The notes beneath the pieces were generated by a model. The model saw only the letters and a program-made list of their open reading frames with translations. It was not told the DNA's origin and did not search any database. The position numbers and the translations under genes were made by a program. From contig NZ_MSCV01000004.1 in assembly GCF_002005105.1 (NCBI RefSeq), forward strand, positions 1-64,000: a stretch of DNA of 64,000 nucleotides, written 5' to 3'. This document shows positions 51,146 through 60,118 of this stretch, piece after piece. The first letter of the stretch is position 1; each line of letters begins with the position of its first letter. This DNA comes from Methylocaldum sp. 14B. Lineage in GTDB: Bacteria; Pseudomonadota; Gammaproteobacteria; Methylococcales; Methylococcaceae.

Positions 51146-51727
51146 ATGACTCATGAACTTCCCCCGTTACCTTATGCCAAGAATGCGTTGGAGCCGCATA
51201 TCTCTGCAGAAACTCTCGAATACCATTACGGTAAACATCATCAGACGTATGTCACCAACCTCAATAACCTGATCGGCGGGACCGAATTCGAGAATCTGTC
51301 CCTGGAAGACATCATCAAGAAATCCTCGGGCGGTATTTTCAACAACGCCGCTCAAGTCTGGAATCACACGTTCTATTGGAATTGCCTGAAACCTAACGGC
51401 GGCGGAGAACCCGCCGGAGCATTGGCCGGCGCGATCAATCAATCGTTCGGCTCGTTCGAAAAGTTCAAAGAAGAATTCACCAAGTGCGCCATCGGCACAT
51501 TCGGTTCGGGCTGGGCTTGGCTGGTGAAGAACGCAGACGGCAGTCTCGCGATCGTCAGCACCAGCAACGCCGGCAACCCAATGACGAGCAATCAAACGCC
51601 GCTGCTCACCTGCGACGTTTGGGAGCATGCCTACTACATCGACTATCGCAACGCCCGTCCGAAATACGTCGAGTCATTCTGGAACCTGGTCAACTGGGAT
51701 TTCGTCGAGAAGAATTTCGGCGTTTAG
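51146..51727 (+). CDS. sodB: Superoxide dismutase, Fe-type
   Basis: A 193-residue cytoplasmic dismutase that converts superoxide to oxygen and peroxide. Metal ligands are His27 in [12 protein letters not shown], His in WNHTFYWN near residue 74, and Asp and His in [12 protein letters not shown] near 157. FGSGWAWLV and the Fe-type hydrogen-bond pattern near [10 protein letters not shown] point to iron. AAAGGAGA ribosome-binding site. It has a strong terminator downstream. Confidence 0.95.
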   Translation: MTHELPPLPYAKNALEPHISAETLEYHYGKHHQTYVTNLNNLIGGTEFENLSLEDIIKKSSGGIFNNAAQVWNHTFYWNCLKPNGGGEPAGALAGAINQSFGSFEKFKEEFTKCAIGTFGSGWAWLVKNADGSLAIVSTSNAGNPMTSNQTPLLTCDVWEHAYYIDYRNARPKYVESFWNLVNWDFVEKNFGV

Positions 51728-51925
51728 GTATTATTAATCAGGCCCGTAAATACCCTCCTGGTATTTCGGGCCGCCGCCCAGGCCCGGTACACGCCCGGCC
51801 TGGGCTCACGCGGCTTGTCGCCGCGCCGGGGCATCCCTGCCCCGGATTAACCCGGCCTATATTTATAGGCCGGGTTAATAATAAATAACGGATCGGCAGT
51901 TCGTCGATCCAAATCATTTTACGAG

Positions 51926-51957
51926 GCCGTTAATCGTTTTCGATTAACGGCTTTTTT
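51926..51957 (+). terminator. Rho-independent terminator after sodB
   Basis: A perfect 11-bp stem GCCGTTAATCG/CGATTAACGGC with a TTTT loop, then six T. Confidence 0.92.
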
Positions 51958-52026
51958 GTCGCCTAATCAGGGAGCGCAGTGGCCAGCGCAATCCACCCGG
52001 AGGGAAGAGCGCAAACGTCTACAGTT

Positions 52027-52134
52027 AAGGAAGCTCTGAATAAGTGAATTCCGTTCATGTCCCTTCGACAGGCTCACGAGAGCATTCGACAAGCCTGTCC
52101 TGAGCCCATCGAAAAACTTAATCAGAGCTTCCTT
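52027..52134. repeat. Palindromic repeat with 13-bp arms and GTCCTGAGC-type core
   Basis: Arms AAGGAAGCTCTGA and its inverse (52027-52039 with 52122-52134) enclose the CCTTCGACAGGCTCA and CCTGTCCTGAGC motifs. The core recurs at 5.93 kb and 55.2 kb with different arms, so the family has a common core but variable arms. Confidence 0.8.
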
Positions 52135-52288
52135 GTTTCCGAGCGGCGAAAGCTGCGCTTCGGCGGCCGGGGAGGAGCACGGCCAAGAATAAGCCGAGAG
52201 ACTGTTTGTGCATGGCCGTTGACAAATAGGTAATCCTACGTGTGATATGTAGCCTCCAACCCGTGCTCCTCCCCGTTCCGAAACGCCC

Positions 52289-53479
52289 ATGACCGTAAAG
52301 CTGAAACCCTTGGTCCTATTGCTATTGGCGGCACTTCTGGTAGCCGGCTGTGCTAGCCGGCCGCCCGCGAAGTCGCCGAAAAAAATCGGTAAGGCCAATG
52401 TCTCTCCTCCGACCCGGCTATCCCGGAACTCGTCCGCACAAGCCTCCGCGGCTGCGCGGCGTAGGCCCGAATCATCCTACCCTTCGATCCGCAGTTCATC
52501 CGGAGGCAGTCATTACCGGGCATTCCGGATCACCGGGGATTACGCCGGCTACCCGGCGCTTCAACAGTTCATCGAATACATGGTCAGCCGGCACGGATTT
52601 TCCCGCGAGTATCTGAGCGGCGTGTTTTCGCAAGCCAAGCGTAAACAGTGGACGCTCGATTACCTGGGTAAACAGGCCGATGCGGTTGGACAGCCGCGCC
52701 CCGGAGCCTGGTCGCGCTACCGCTCCAAGTTTCTTACCGAGAAGCACATCTCCAGCGGGGCCGCCTTCTGGCGCCGTCATGCTTCGGCGTTGGAGCGTGC
52801 CGGCGCGCTGTACGGCGTGCCGCCCGAGTACATTCTCGGGATCATGGGAGTGGAGACGATTTACGGCGCCAATGTGGGCAACCATCGGGTGATCGATGCG
52901 CTGACCACGTTATCGTTCGATTACCCGCGCCGGGGAGACTATTTCAAGACCGAACTGGAAAAGTTCCTGTTGATGGCACGGGACGAACGGGTCGATCCGT
53001 TCTATCCGGTAGGCTCTTATGCCGGCGCGATGGGTCTGGGCCAATTCATGCCCAGCAGTTTTCTGCAATGGGCGGTGGATTTCGACGGTGATGGTCACCG
53101 CGATTTGTGGAATCCGGTAGATGCAATCGGCAGCATCGCCAATTATTTCGCAGCCCACGGCTGGCGGCCGGGCGAACCGGTGGTGACCGCCGCCCGGGGC
53201 AGCGCCATGGCCAGAAATCTCGAATCGGGGTTCGATACCCGCTATTCCCTGGCCGCTTTGACGAGCTACGGCATTCAACCCGTCGCCGCCTTAGGCCGCG
53301 ATTCCACGGTGCGCTTGCTCCGCCTCAGCGCCGACTCCGGCGACGAATACTGGCTTGGTCACCAAAACTTCTACGTGATCACCCGCTACAACCACAGCAC
53401 CCACTACGCCATGGCCGTGCATCAGCTCGCCCAGGCGATCAAGCGCCGTTATTTCGAGAGTGTGGCTTTATTGCAGTAA
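52289..53479 (+). CDS. mltB: Membrane-bound lytic murein transglycosylase B
   Basis: A 396-residue outer-membrane lipoprotein: lipobox LLVAGC with Cys near residue 21, a disordered Pro/Ser linker, then the SLT2 catalytic domain with Glu in IMGVETIYGANVGNHRV near 193 and AGAMGLGQFMPSSFLQWAVDFDGDGHRDLW near 247, HGWRPGEPV, and the C-terminal NFYVITRYNHSTHYAMAVHQLAQ. It cleaves glycan strands with formation of anhydromuropeptides. Confidence 0.95.
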   Translation: MTVKLKPLVLLLLAALLVAGCASRPPAKSPKKIGKANVSPPTRLSRNSSAQASAAARRRPESSYPSIRSSSGGSHYRAFRITGDYAGYPALQQFIEYMVSRHGFSREYLSGVFSQAKRKQWTLDYLGKQADAVGQPRPGAWSRYRSKFLTEKHISSGAAFWRRHASALERAGALYGVPPEYILGIMGVETIYGANVGNHRVIDALTTLSFDYPRRGDYFKTELEKFLLMARDERVDPFYPVGSYAGAMGLGQFMPSSFLQWAVDFDGDGHRDLWNPVDAIGSIANYFAAHGWRPGEPVVTAARGSAMARNLESGFDTRYSLAALTSYGIQPVAALGRDSTVRLLRLSADSGDEYWLGHQNFYVITRYNHSTHYAMAVHQLAQAIKRRYFESVALLQ

Positions 53480-53546
53480 CGGATAGCGCGTTTCTCGGCT
53501 CAACGACCCGGACGATTGGCTCTCGGTTTCCCCCAGAACTTTAATC

Positions 53547-53626
53547 GTAGGGTGGGTTAGCGCAGCGTAACCCACCGATTCGAGGTCGCTCGGTGGGTTA
53601 CGGCCTCACGGCCTAACCCACCCTAC
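53547..53626. repeat. GTGGGTTA palindromic repeat
   Basis: Perfect 13-bp arms GTAGGGTGGGTTA (53547-53559) and inverse (53614-53626) with internal GGTGGGTTACG repeats. A related copy with GGGCGGGTTA arms is at 55143-55246. Confidence 0.85.
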
Positions 53627-53681
53627 AAAAATGAGCTCCTTATTGAAAGCGATTTGGAATAAATCGGAGAAGGAAGATTTG

Positions 53682-54097
53682 TTAAAACGTTATCTTCCCG
53701 TAGACGGTGGCATAGGGAGAATTGTCCCGCAGCCGTTTGTAAGTGACTTGCGGATACCAGGTTCCGCTGGTGGTGGGGAGTGTCGTCAACACGTCGAAGC
53801 GCTGACCGGGAGAGATGTCTACGCTGGTGACGGTTTTCGGGGTCGGCAGGGCGCGGCCGTCCTGGACATAGATCGTGAAAGACTTGAGGTTTCCGGCGCT
53901 GTCCTTGATGGCGAAGGTGCCGTTGGTGGAGTGCAGCCCCACGAGCCGCAGCGCGACTTTCTTCGATGTCGCGGCGGCGAGCGATATCGCGGGCGAGGAA
54001 GCGGTTTTTCCTTCCTTGCCGCTTCGGCCCGGCCGAACAGGGCTACCAGGCACCAGGGCATGATATGTCTTAGTTTTAGTTGTTTTCGTTTTTCCAT
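53682..54097 (-). pseudogene. Frameshifted fragment of a multicopper-oxidase-type cupredoxin protein
   Basis: Leftward from 54097 a signal peptide is readable (MEKRKQLKLRHIMPWCLVAL, AEA) and ends in a frame that soon loses sense. One base over, from about residue 35, runs a cupredoxin-like sequence: VALRLVGLHSTNGTF, FTIYVQDGRALPTPKTVTSVDISPGQRFDVL, ending at 53682. The second block resembles domain two of multicopper oxidases, but the copper-binding His motifs and domains one and three are missing. A frameshift plus deletion is the simplest reading. Confidence 0.65.
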
Positions 54098-54264
54098 GTT
54101 TCTTACTCTTTTTGGCAGAAAACTCAGCACGGACATTTCGATATGTTTTTCGCCTCGCTACGGCTCTCCCCTGAGCTGATCCAAGAAGCGTGGGTTGACA
54201 ATCCTTTGCCGAAAAAGGCGTCTGGCCGACAATAAGATCAAATTGGCATATCACGAGACCGCGA

Positions 54265-55146
54265 GTGCAGAATTTCTCCGACCGATTGGCCCGAATTCCC
54301 GAACTGACCGCACGTTGGCGTTCCGGGAACTTGAGCGATGCCGCCTATGCGGCGCTGTATTTCTTTACCTGGCTGATTGCATTGCACGGACCGCGTTTTG
54401 CTTCGCGCAGGGTCAAGAGCGATCCGAGACCGGACGCATCAAGCTGGCTGGCGGATTTCGACCGATCGGCCGGAAGCGAATTGGAGCGGGTGCTGGTCGA
54501 TCGGATCGAGCGTTATCACTTTTTCGGTCTTATCCCGAATGCTTCGGTGGCGCTCTCGGCGTGGTTGCGCGGCGAATGGCCCCTACTGCTGACCGAGCGG
54601 ATTCCGCCGCCCGGAGAAGTCCTTGAGATGCAGGCGACGGGCCGGCGGCCGGTCACGGTCGTGGCCGATTATCCGCGGCTCTTGCGGCCGGTTCTCAAGA
54701 AGCCGAACGGTTTCGCTTTTTTCGTGCACGACCTCGAACATGCCTTCAAGTTCTTCCACGACCCCAATGTCCACGACGGACAGAGGAAATTTTTCGGGTT
54801 GCTTCGGGAGACGGTTCGGCAGGGTTTATTCAGTCCCTATCTGGGCGATAAGGTTTTTGCGGAGAAGTTCGATTACCTGATCAGCGACATGAATACCCAC
54901 GTGATTCACAGCCTGCGCTTCCTGGGCGCGATTCTGATCGAGTGCATCTTGCGCCGGGAAGGGAAGGCGCCGCATGAAACGCTGTCGTCCGCAGCCGGGG
55001 ACGAGTTAGCCGAACTGCTGCAAACCCTGAGCCGTTGCTGGGCGTTTTCGCCGGCCGCCGAGAAAGCGATGCTGCGTCTCATCGACGGCGGGTTCGGCGA
55101 GGCCGATGCGGCTTTGATCGAGCGGGCGGTCTCGCGGGCCTCGTAG
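54265..55146 (+). CDS. Conserved-looking protein of unknown function with HDLEH motif
   Basis: A 293-residue cytoplasmic protein (GTG start). The middle holds FAFFVHDLEHAFKFFHDPNVHDGQRKF split over residues 155-180, a His/Asp-rich motif that may bind metal, followed by a YLISDMNTHVIHSLRFLGAILIE helix. No known family recognised. Its stop codon TAG lies inside the left arm of a palindromic repeat (55143), so the repeat insertion may have set the gene's 3' end. It lies between two copies of that repeat family, beside the cupredoxin fragment. Confidence 0.65.
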   Translation: MQNFSDRLARIPELTARWRSGNLSDAAYAALYFFTWLIALHGPRFASRRVKSDPRPDASSWLADFDRSAGSELERVLVDRIERYHFFGLIPNASVALSAWLRGEWPLLLTERIPPPGEVLEMQATGRRPVTVVADYPRLLRPVLKKPNGFAFFVHDLEHAFKFFHDPNVHDGQRKFFGLLRETVRQGLFSPYLGDKVFAEKFDYLISDMNTHVIHSLRFLGAILIECILRREGKAPHETLSSAAGDELAELLQTLSRCWAFSPAAEKAMLRLIDGGFGEADAALIERAVSRAS

Positions 55147-55246
55147 GGCGGGTTAGGCCGGAAGGCCGTAACCCACCGAAGAACCCCACACCGGCGGGTT
55201 ACGCGGAGCCTGTCCTGAGCTTCGTCGAAGGGCTAACCCGCCCTAC
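55143..55246. repeat. GCGGGTTA palindromic repeat with GTCCTGAGC core
   Basis: Perfect 13-bp arms GTAGGGCGGGTTA (55143-55155) and inverse (55234-55246). Unlike the copy at 53547, it also contains the CCTGTCCTGAGC...TCGAAGGG core, so it joins two repeat types. Confidence 0.85.
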
Positions 55247-55276
55247 AGCGAACGTTCATTTGAATGCCCTCGGGAA

Positions 55277-56755
55277 TTACGCCGTTTCCACAACAGCCGC
55301 CTTGATTCCCGGCTCTTCGGGCCGTTCGATGACCAGCGCGGGCCGGGTTTCGCGAGCGCCGATGGTCGCCAGATCCCAGATCAGCAGAACCAGGCCGACG
55401 GCGGTGACGATTCCGAAAATCAGCCGCCAAAACATGGCCTGCGTGAACCAGGGGTGGGTCTGGGCGGCGAAATAACCGCTCCAGGTCGAGCCTTCGATAG
55501 CACGTTCGATGAACGATTGCTCGTAGCCGGCGATGAGCAGGGCCACGGTCATGCCGACCACGCCGAGATTCAAGAGGACCATCGACCATTTCCACTTCCA
55601 GCCGTTGTCGGCGAGATTGGCGCCCATCCACACATTGCCGCGCCACTGTTGTACCGCGAGATAGAAGAAGGCGATATTGATCGTGGCGTAAGCCCCGAAG
55701 AACGACAAATGGCCGTGGGAAGCCGTCCATTGAGTGCCGTGGGTGTAGAGATTGATTTGCGGCAGGGTGTGCATGAAGCCCCAGACGCCGGCGCCGAAGA
55801 AGTTGCCGAAAGTGTGCGCGATCACCCAGCCCAGCGCGGGATGATTGGTGCTCTTGAACTTGTGGACGCCGGCGTCATAGATGGAGTGCACCACCATGGC
55901 GACCAGCGGAATCGGCTCCAGGGCGGAGAAGAAGCCGCCGATGGGGAACCAGTACTCGGGGGTGCCGATCCAGAAATAGTGATGGCCCAGCCCCAGGATG
56001 CCCGAACCGAACATCAGCGCCACCTCGATGTACAGCCAGGTCTGGACGATCTTGCGCCGGGCGCCCAGGAGCTTCATCAGGCTCCAGGCCATGATGCAGC
56101 CGACCAGCACCTCCCAGGTCGCTTCCACCCAGAGATGGACCACCCACCACCACCAATAGTGATCCACGGTCACGTTGGTGGTGTAGAACATCCCCGCCAG
56201 ATAGAGACCGACCAGGGCGACCAGATCGAGTGTGAGCACGCCGGAGACGCCGGACCAGCGGCCCTTGGAAAAGGTGCCCGCGACGTTGTAGAAGAACACC
56301 AGCATGACGGCGACGATGCCGATATCCGCCCACCGAGGTGCCTCGATGTATTCGCGCCCTTCGTTGATCAGCCACCGGGTGGTATCGTCGCCCGCGCCGA
56401 TTTGCAGGAACAGATACACCAGCACGACGACGCCGACCGCGGCCGTCAGCACCCAGAAGGCGATCTCCCCGAGCTTGAGCCCGACGATCTCGACTCCGCT
56501 CTCTTCTTCGAGAAACCAGTAGACGGCCCCGATGAACCCGTACAGCATCCACACGATCATCGCGTTGATGTGGAGCATGCGGTTCACGCTGAAATCCAGG
56601 GTTTCGAACAGAAAGCCGGGAGCGAGGAACTGAACGGCGGCGAGCAGGCCGAACAGGATTTGCGCCACGAAAAGAACCATCGCGACAATAAAATATTTCA
56701 CCGCGAGCTTTTGTCCGCCATTGAGATTTCGACTGTCAAGGACTCCGACGCTCAT
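55277..56755 (-). CDS. norB: Nitric oxide reductase large subunit NorB
   Basis: A 492-residue inner-membrane heme-copper oxidase family protein with 12 helices that reduces NO to N2O. Heme and FeB ligand His residues lie in NRMLHINAMIVWMLYG near residue 58, DHYWWWWVVHLWVEATWEVLVG near 198 with the characteristic Glu, GLGHHYFWIG near 252, and GHLSFFGAYATINIAFFY near 340. Cytochrome-c-dependent type with a separate NorC. Its ATG overlaps the norC stop by one base. Confidence 0.95.
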   Translation of the reverse strand: MSVGVLDSRNLNGGQKLAVKYFIVAMVLFVAQILFGLLAAVQFLAPGFLFETLDFSVNRMLHINAMIVWMLYGFIGAVYWFLEEESGVEIVGLKLGEIAFWVLTAAVGVVVLVYLFLQIGAGDDTTRWLINEGREYIEAPRWADIGIVAVMLVFFYNVAGTFSKGRWSGVSGVLTLDLVALVGLYLAGMFYTTNVTVDHYWWWWVVHLWVEATWEVLVGCIMAWSLMKLLGARRKIVQTWLYIEVALMFGSGILGLGHHYFWIGTPEYWFPIGGFFSALEPIPLVAMVVHSIYDAGVHKFKSTNHPALGWVIAHTFGNFFGAGVWGFMHTLPQINLYTHGTQWTASHGHLSFFGAYATINIAFFYLAVQQWRGNVWMGANLADNGWKWKWSMVLLNLGVVGMTVALLIAGYEQSFIERAIEGSTWSGYFAAQTHPWFTQAMFWRLIFGIVTAVGLVLLIWDLATIGARETRPALVIERPEEPGIKAAVVETA

Positions 56756-57360
56756 TATTGGTTCTCCTGTGCGTATAGGGTCTTGAAGTTATGAGGAAAG
56801 CCGTTGGTGTCGATGGCCGCGGTCCATTTGAGAAAAGCGATCAGTCCCCTGGCCTCGTCTTCGGTGATGCCGAGGTCGGGCATCCTGCGCCCGGTGCCGT
56901 ACGACCTGGCGTTGCCGGCCGGGTCCTGGAGGAAAGCCAGCATCAGCGTCTCGCGGTTGGTTTCGTCCACCCAATTCGGATCCAGCCAGGACTTGGTCAG
57001 GTCGGGCGCGTAGTAGGCGCCGTTCCCCAGAATCGTATGGCAGTTGATGCAGTTCTTCGCCTGAAAGGTCTTCTTGCCGAGGGTCACGAGCTTTTCCGCC
57101 TCTTCGTCGCTCAAGGTCTTGCCGAACAGAGGCGCATCGCTTTCGACAACCGGTACGTAGCGGTTCAGCTTGGCGTTGAGACGGTAATCGATCTTCTTGT
57201 TGATGACGCTGTAGGCGGGTACGCGCGCGGTGCTGCCGGCCGACACCTTGGCCATCGAGTCGAAGGTCAGGACGATCAGCAGCAGAAACGAAACCGCCGT
57301 CACCCAGATGGCGGTTTTCTTCCAAAACGTTTCGGATGCCCATAGAGGCGTGGTGTTCAC
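56755..57360 (-). CDS. norC: Nitric oxide reductase cytochrome c subunit NorC
   Basis: A 201-residue membrane-anchored cytochrome c: an N-terminal helix (FWKKTAIWVTAVSFLLLIVLTF), then a periplasmic heme c domain with CINCH near residue 98, GAYYAPDLTKSWLDPNW and the distal Met in GRRMPDLGI. It donates electrons to NorB. The GTG start follows a strong GGGGGAAC ribosome-binding site and overlaps the stop of the small membrane gene upstream. Confidence 0.95.
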   Translation of the reverse strand: MNTTPLWASETFWKKTAIWVTAVSFLLLIVLTFDSMAKVSAGSTARVPAYSVINKKIDYRLNAKLNRYVPVVESDAPLFGKTLSDEEAEKLVTLGKKTFQAKNCINCHTILGNGAYYAPDLTKSWLDPNWVDETNRETLMLAFLQDPAGNARSYGTGRRMPDLGITEDEARGLIAFLKWTAAIDTNGFPHNFKTLYAQENQ

Positions 57361-57710
57361 GATTGTTCCCCCTCTTGTTGTTGGTTGATGATCGGACGAT
57401 CGTGTTCGGAGTGTTCGCCGGCATGAGTGACCGTGCATAGCCGCCAGATCGCCTGAGGCGCGGCGAAGTAGCCGATCAGCATGAGGCCGGCGATGATGCG
57501 CCAAAAGCCTTCGAAATGGGATGTTTCCGCCAACAGCCAAACCGAGACGGCCAGAACGCCGTAGCTGACATAGGCCAAAATCAAGAATCCGGGACGGCGC
57601 GTCAGCTTGCCCCAGGCTAAAAGCGCGGCATAAGAGGCGCCAGCGAGGATGATCGTAGCGGCCGAGAAGACGTTAACGAAGAAATCGTCGAGCGCGACCG
57701 GTTCGATCAT
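57357..57710 (-). CDS. Small membrane protein at the head of the nor operon
   Basis: A 117-residue protein with three hydrophobic helices and a hydrophilic C-terminus (TVTHAGEHSEHDRPIINQQQ). Its stop overlaps the norC start by four bases, so it is translated with norCB and may be an assembly or stability factor. It does not match NorD, NorE or NorQ, and I do not recognise its family. Confidence 0.7.
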   Translation of the reverse strand: MIEPVALDDFFVNVFSAATIILAGASYAALLAWGKLTRRPGFLILAYVSYGVLAVSVWLLAETSHFEGFWRIIAGLMLIGYFAAPQAIWRLCTVTHAGEHSEHDRPIINQQQEGEQS

Positions 57711-57754
57711 CGGCGGTGCAAGGATGTCCGCTTGTGTGCGTTCAACCGGGAGCG

Positions 57755-58375
57755 CTACACGTCCAACGATTCATCGTCGTCATATTCGTCGAATCCATCG
57801 CCGGAGTCGTCGAAGCCGGAATCGGAAGCCGGTTCGTCAGCGTTGTAGTACTCGTTGATGGTGATGTTTTCGACGTTTTCAGGAGAAGTCGATGCCGAAT
57901 CGAGGAATCCGCCGCCGGAACCGTGGTGCAAAAGGTTTTCGATGCCGTGGAACAGAAACGCGCCGCCCGCGATTCCGGCCGCAGTCGCTGCCGCCGTACC
58001 TAAGAAACTCATGGCGGAGCTTTGTCCGGCCATATTCGTAGCATGGGGCGATGCCGGCGGTCCACCGGCAGGCGGCATGGACGCTGGCCGGTTGGGGGAT
58101 GTGCCCCAAGGGTCCGCACCCAGAAAACCGCTCGCTTGGGAGCTTTTAACCTGCAATTGATTGATCTGATTTTGCAGTTGCTCGATTTGGGCCTTGGCGG
58201 CATTCAGCGCTCTTTCCTGCAACAGCGCTTTCTGTACGAGCAGATAAACGGCATCGGGTTGTTGTGCCGTGGCCTGATTGATGAGAGTGTCGGCTTCCGG
58301 ATCTTTGCTGGATACTTTAATTTGCTTGAGCTGGTCGAGGAAATTGGTCAGCAGACGTCGTTCTTCGGTGTGCAT
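57755..58375 (-). CDS. DUF2076-family protein
   Basis: A 206-residue protein: an N-terminal helical, coiled-coil-like region (ERRLLTNFLDQLKQIK ... AKAQIEQLQNQINQLQ, residues 5-75), a Pro/Ala/Gly-rich linker, a hydrophobic glycine-rich segment (FLGTAAATAAGIAGGAFLFHGI near residue 122) and an acidic tail. DUF2076 members are of unknown function. It lies 44 bases upstream of the nor operon on the same strand and might share its promoter. Confidence 0.82.
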   Translation of the reverse strand: MHTEERRLLTNFLDQLKQIKVSSKDPEADTLINQATAQQPDAVYLLVQKALLQERALNAAKAQIEQLQNQINQLQVKSSQASGFLGADPWGTSPNRPASMPPAGGPPASPHATNMAGQSSAMSFLGTAAATAAGIAGGAFLFHGIENLLHHGSGGGFLDSASTSPENVENITINEYYNADEPASDSGFDDSGDGFDEYDDDESLDV

Positions 58376-58509
58376 CAGGGTCTCCGCGTCGGAATATGTT
58401 GAATGATGCTGAAGTTAAGGATTTGTCAAACATTTTACAAGGTCTGACGGACGGCGCCGCTGTCGTGCGCCAGGGCAATCAATGAAATGGTTCTAAAGGA
58501 GAAATCAGC

Positions 58510-59205
58510 ATGGCTACTGCACTGGTAACCGGTTCCAATCGTGGCATCGGTCTCGAATTTTGCAGGCAATACGCTGATGCGGGCTGGAAAGTTCTGGCGT
58601 GTTGCCGCCGTCCCGAGCAAGCGTCGGATTTGCAGGGTTTGGCCATCCATCATCCGTCGGTTTCCATCCATCAGTTGGACCTCGGAAATTTCGATCAGAT
58701 CGATGCGCTGGCGCACGCCCAGGCGTCCGAAACGATCGACGTGTTGATCAATAACGCCGGAATCTACGGCGACTCCGGCCGGAATGTCCTTGGGGCGCTC
58801 GATTACGAGCTTTGGGCGCGGGTTCTGAAGATCAATGCGGAGGCGCCGGTCAAGATGACCGAGGCGTTTCTTCCCCATGTTTCGCGCAGTGAGCGCAAGT
58901 TGGTGGTCGCCATAACCAGCCTCATGGGCAGCATGGCCGATAACTCGAGCGGCGGCGCAATCATGTACCGCACCAGTAAGGCCGCGCTGAATGCCGCCAT
59001 GAAGAGCCTTGCGATCGATCTCAAGCCCCGCGGGGTAGGTGTGATGATTTTGCATCCCGGCTGGGTGAAGACCGACATGGGCGGTTCAAACGCGCCGACG
59101 TCGCCGGCCGAAAGCGTCGCAGGCATGCGGCGGACGATCGAAGGTTTCGCTCTCCGCGACTCGGGGCGGTTCCTGGATTTTCGCGGACGCGAACTTCCCT
59201 GGTGA
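58510..59205 (+). CDS. Short-chain dehydrogenase/reductase (CsgA-like)
   Basis: A 231-residue NAD(P)-dependent oxidoreductase: the Rossmann motif ALVTGSNRGIGLEF near residue 4, DVLINNAGIYG near 77, the active-site Ser in SLMGSMADNSSGG near 137, YRTSKAALN near 157 carrying Tyr and Lys, and HPGWVKTDMGG. It resembles C-factor/YciK-type reductases. The substrate is unknown. AAAGGAGA ribosome-binding site. Confidence 0.9.
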   Translation: MATALVTGSNRGIGLEFCRQYADAGWKVLACCRRPEQASDLQGLAIHHPSVSIHQLDLGNFDQIDALAHAQASETIDVLINNAGIYGDSGRNVLGALDYELWARVLKINAEAPVKMTEAFLPHVSRSERKLVVAITSLMGSMADNSSGGAIMYRTSKAALNAAMKSLAIDLKPRGVGVMILHPGWVKTDMGGSNAPTSPAESVAGMRRTIEGFALRDSGRFLDFRGRELPW

Positions 59206-59354
59206 AGAAAGACGGCAAGCGTGTCATTTGAAAAAACACGGACCTTTGCCTACGCTTCATGGAACACGGGAAGATCGAAGCGAAGCTTCGAGGTGAAAGA
59301 ACTTTCTCGTTGCTATGGTCGTGAAAATCACTGTTTGCCAGCAAGGGGCCACTC

Positions 59355-59726
59355 ATGTCGAGATCAATAAGAACCATTTTCCTTTCGGCGACGGCGGCGC
59401 TGGTCATGTCGTCCGCGTCGATGGCTTCGGACAATTACGGTCATGACGTGGGCATGAAATTGGGTTCGGGGCTGAGCAATCTGGCCATGGGATGGGTCGA
59501 GTTCCCCAAGAACATGATCAATACCACGAACGAAACCAACGTCATTTTTGGACTCTCCGGCGGGTTTCTGAAAGGCGGGTTGCACACTCTAGGCCGTATC
59601 GCGTCCGGCCTCGTCGATGTCATTACCTTTCCCTTGCCTACGCAACCGATCACGAAACCTACCTTCGTGTGGCAAGACTTCGGCGTCGAAACGCAGTATG
59701 GTCCCGTCTTTCAGTTGAAAGATTAA
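59355..59726 (+). CDS. Exosortase-associated TIGR04073-like protein
   Basis: A 123-residue exported protein: signal peptide SIRTIFLSATAALVMSSASMA, then the family pattern MKLGSGLSNLAMGWVEFPKNM and GGFLKGGLHTLGRIASGLVDVITFPLP. TIGR04073 proteins are known from genomes with PEP-CTERM/exosortase systems. No exosortase or PEP-CTERM protein is in this window. A terminator follows at 59737. Confidence 0.78.
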   Translation: MSRSIRTIFLSATAALVMSSASMASDNYGHDVGMKLGSGLSNLAMGWVEFPKNMINTTNETNVIFGLSGGFLKGGLHTLGRIASGLVDVITFPLPTQPITKPTFVWQDFGVETQYGPVFQLKD

Positions 59727-60118
59727 GTCGGAGCGCGGCGGACCGTTGGTCAAGGTCCGCCTTTCTCGAAGCAAGAAGGGGTGACCGAGGTTCTCCCGGC
59801 ATGGAGCGCCGACTCACCCCAGCCCTCATGTCCGTCCCCAGCGTTGTCTCCGGCCGATTTAAGGCGGAGTCGATCCCGTCATTGATAATTCTCGATTCGA
59901 AATCATACCGGTCATAATAGGTCCAAGTAGGTAAAGCACAATCAGCCGCGTTGACCGGTCTAATTATCTTATCAGCCTGGAATTCGAGCGGTTTTCTGAA
60001 TCATCGAAATCGCCGCCGACAACATGGAACGCGGGAATTCACTGATTGGCGTCATTTGATCGCTAGCTATATTTCAGATCCAGGACGGACAGATGGTTTT
60101 GTCTGAATAGGTTGGTAT
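59727..60118. other. Intergenic region, no gene recognised
   Basis: 392 bases. The first 40 hold a terminator. The remainder has an AT-richer part (59880-60000) likely to contain the promoter of the PAS/SpoIIE gene, but no convincing hexamer pair or operator was seen. Confidence 0.4.
59737..59766 (+). terminator. Terminator after the TIGR04073 gene
   Basis: A perfect 8-bp stem GGCGGACC/GGTCCGCC (59737-59744, 59754-59761) followed by a short TTTCTC tract. Confidence 0.65.

Larger units (their letters stand above)
51728..52288. other. Intergenic region with terminators and a repeat
   Basis: Holds three hairpins downstream of sodB (51741-51772 imperfect, 51855-51875 GGCC-capped, 51926-51957 strong) and a 108-base palindromic repeat (52027-52134). 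No gene is evident. A leftward frame of 143 codons (51967-52398) overlaps the mltB start and has no family pattern. Confidence 0.6.
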
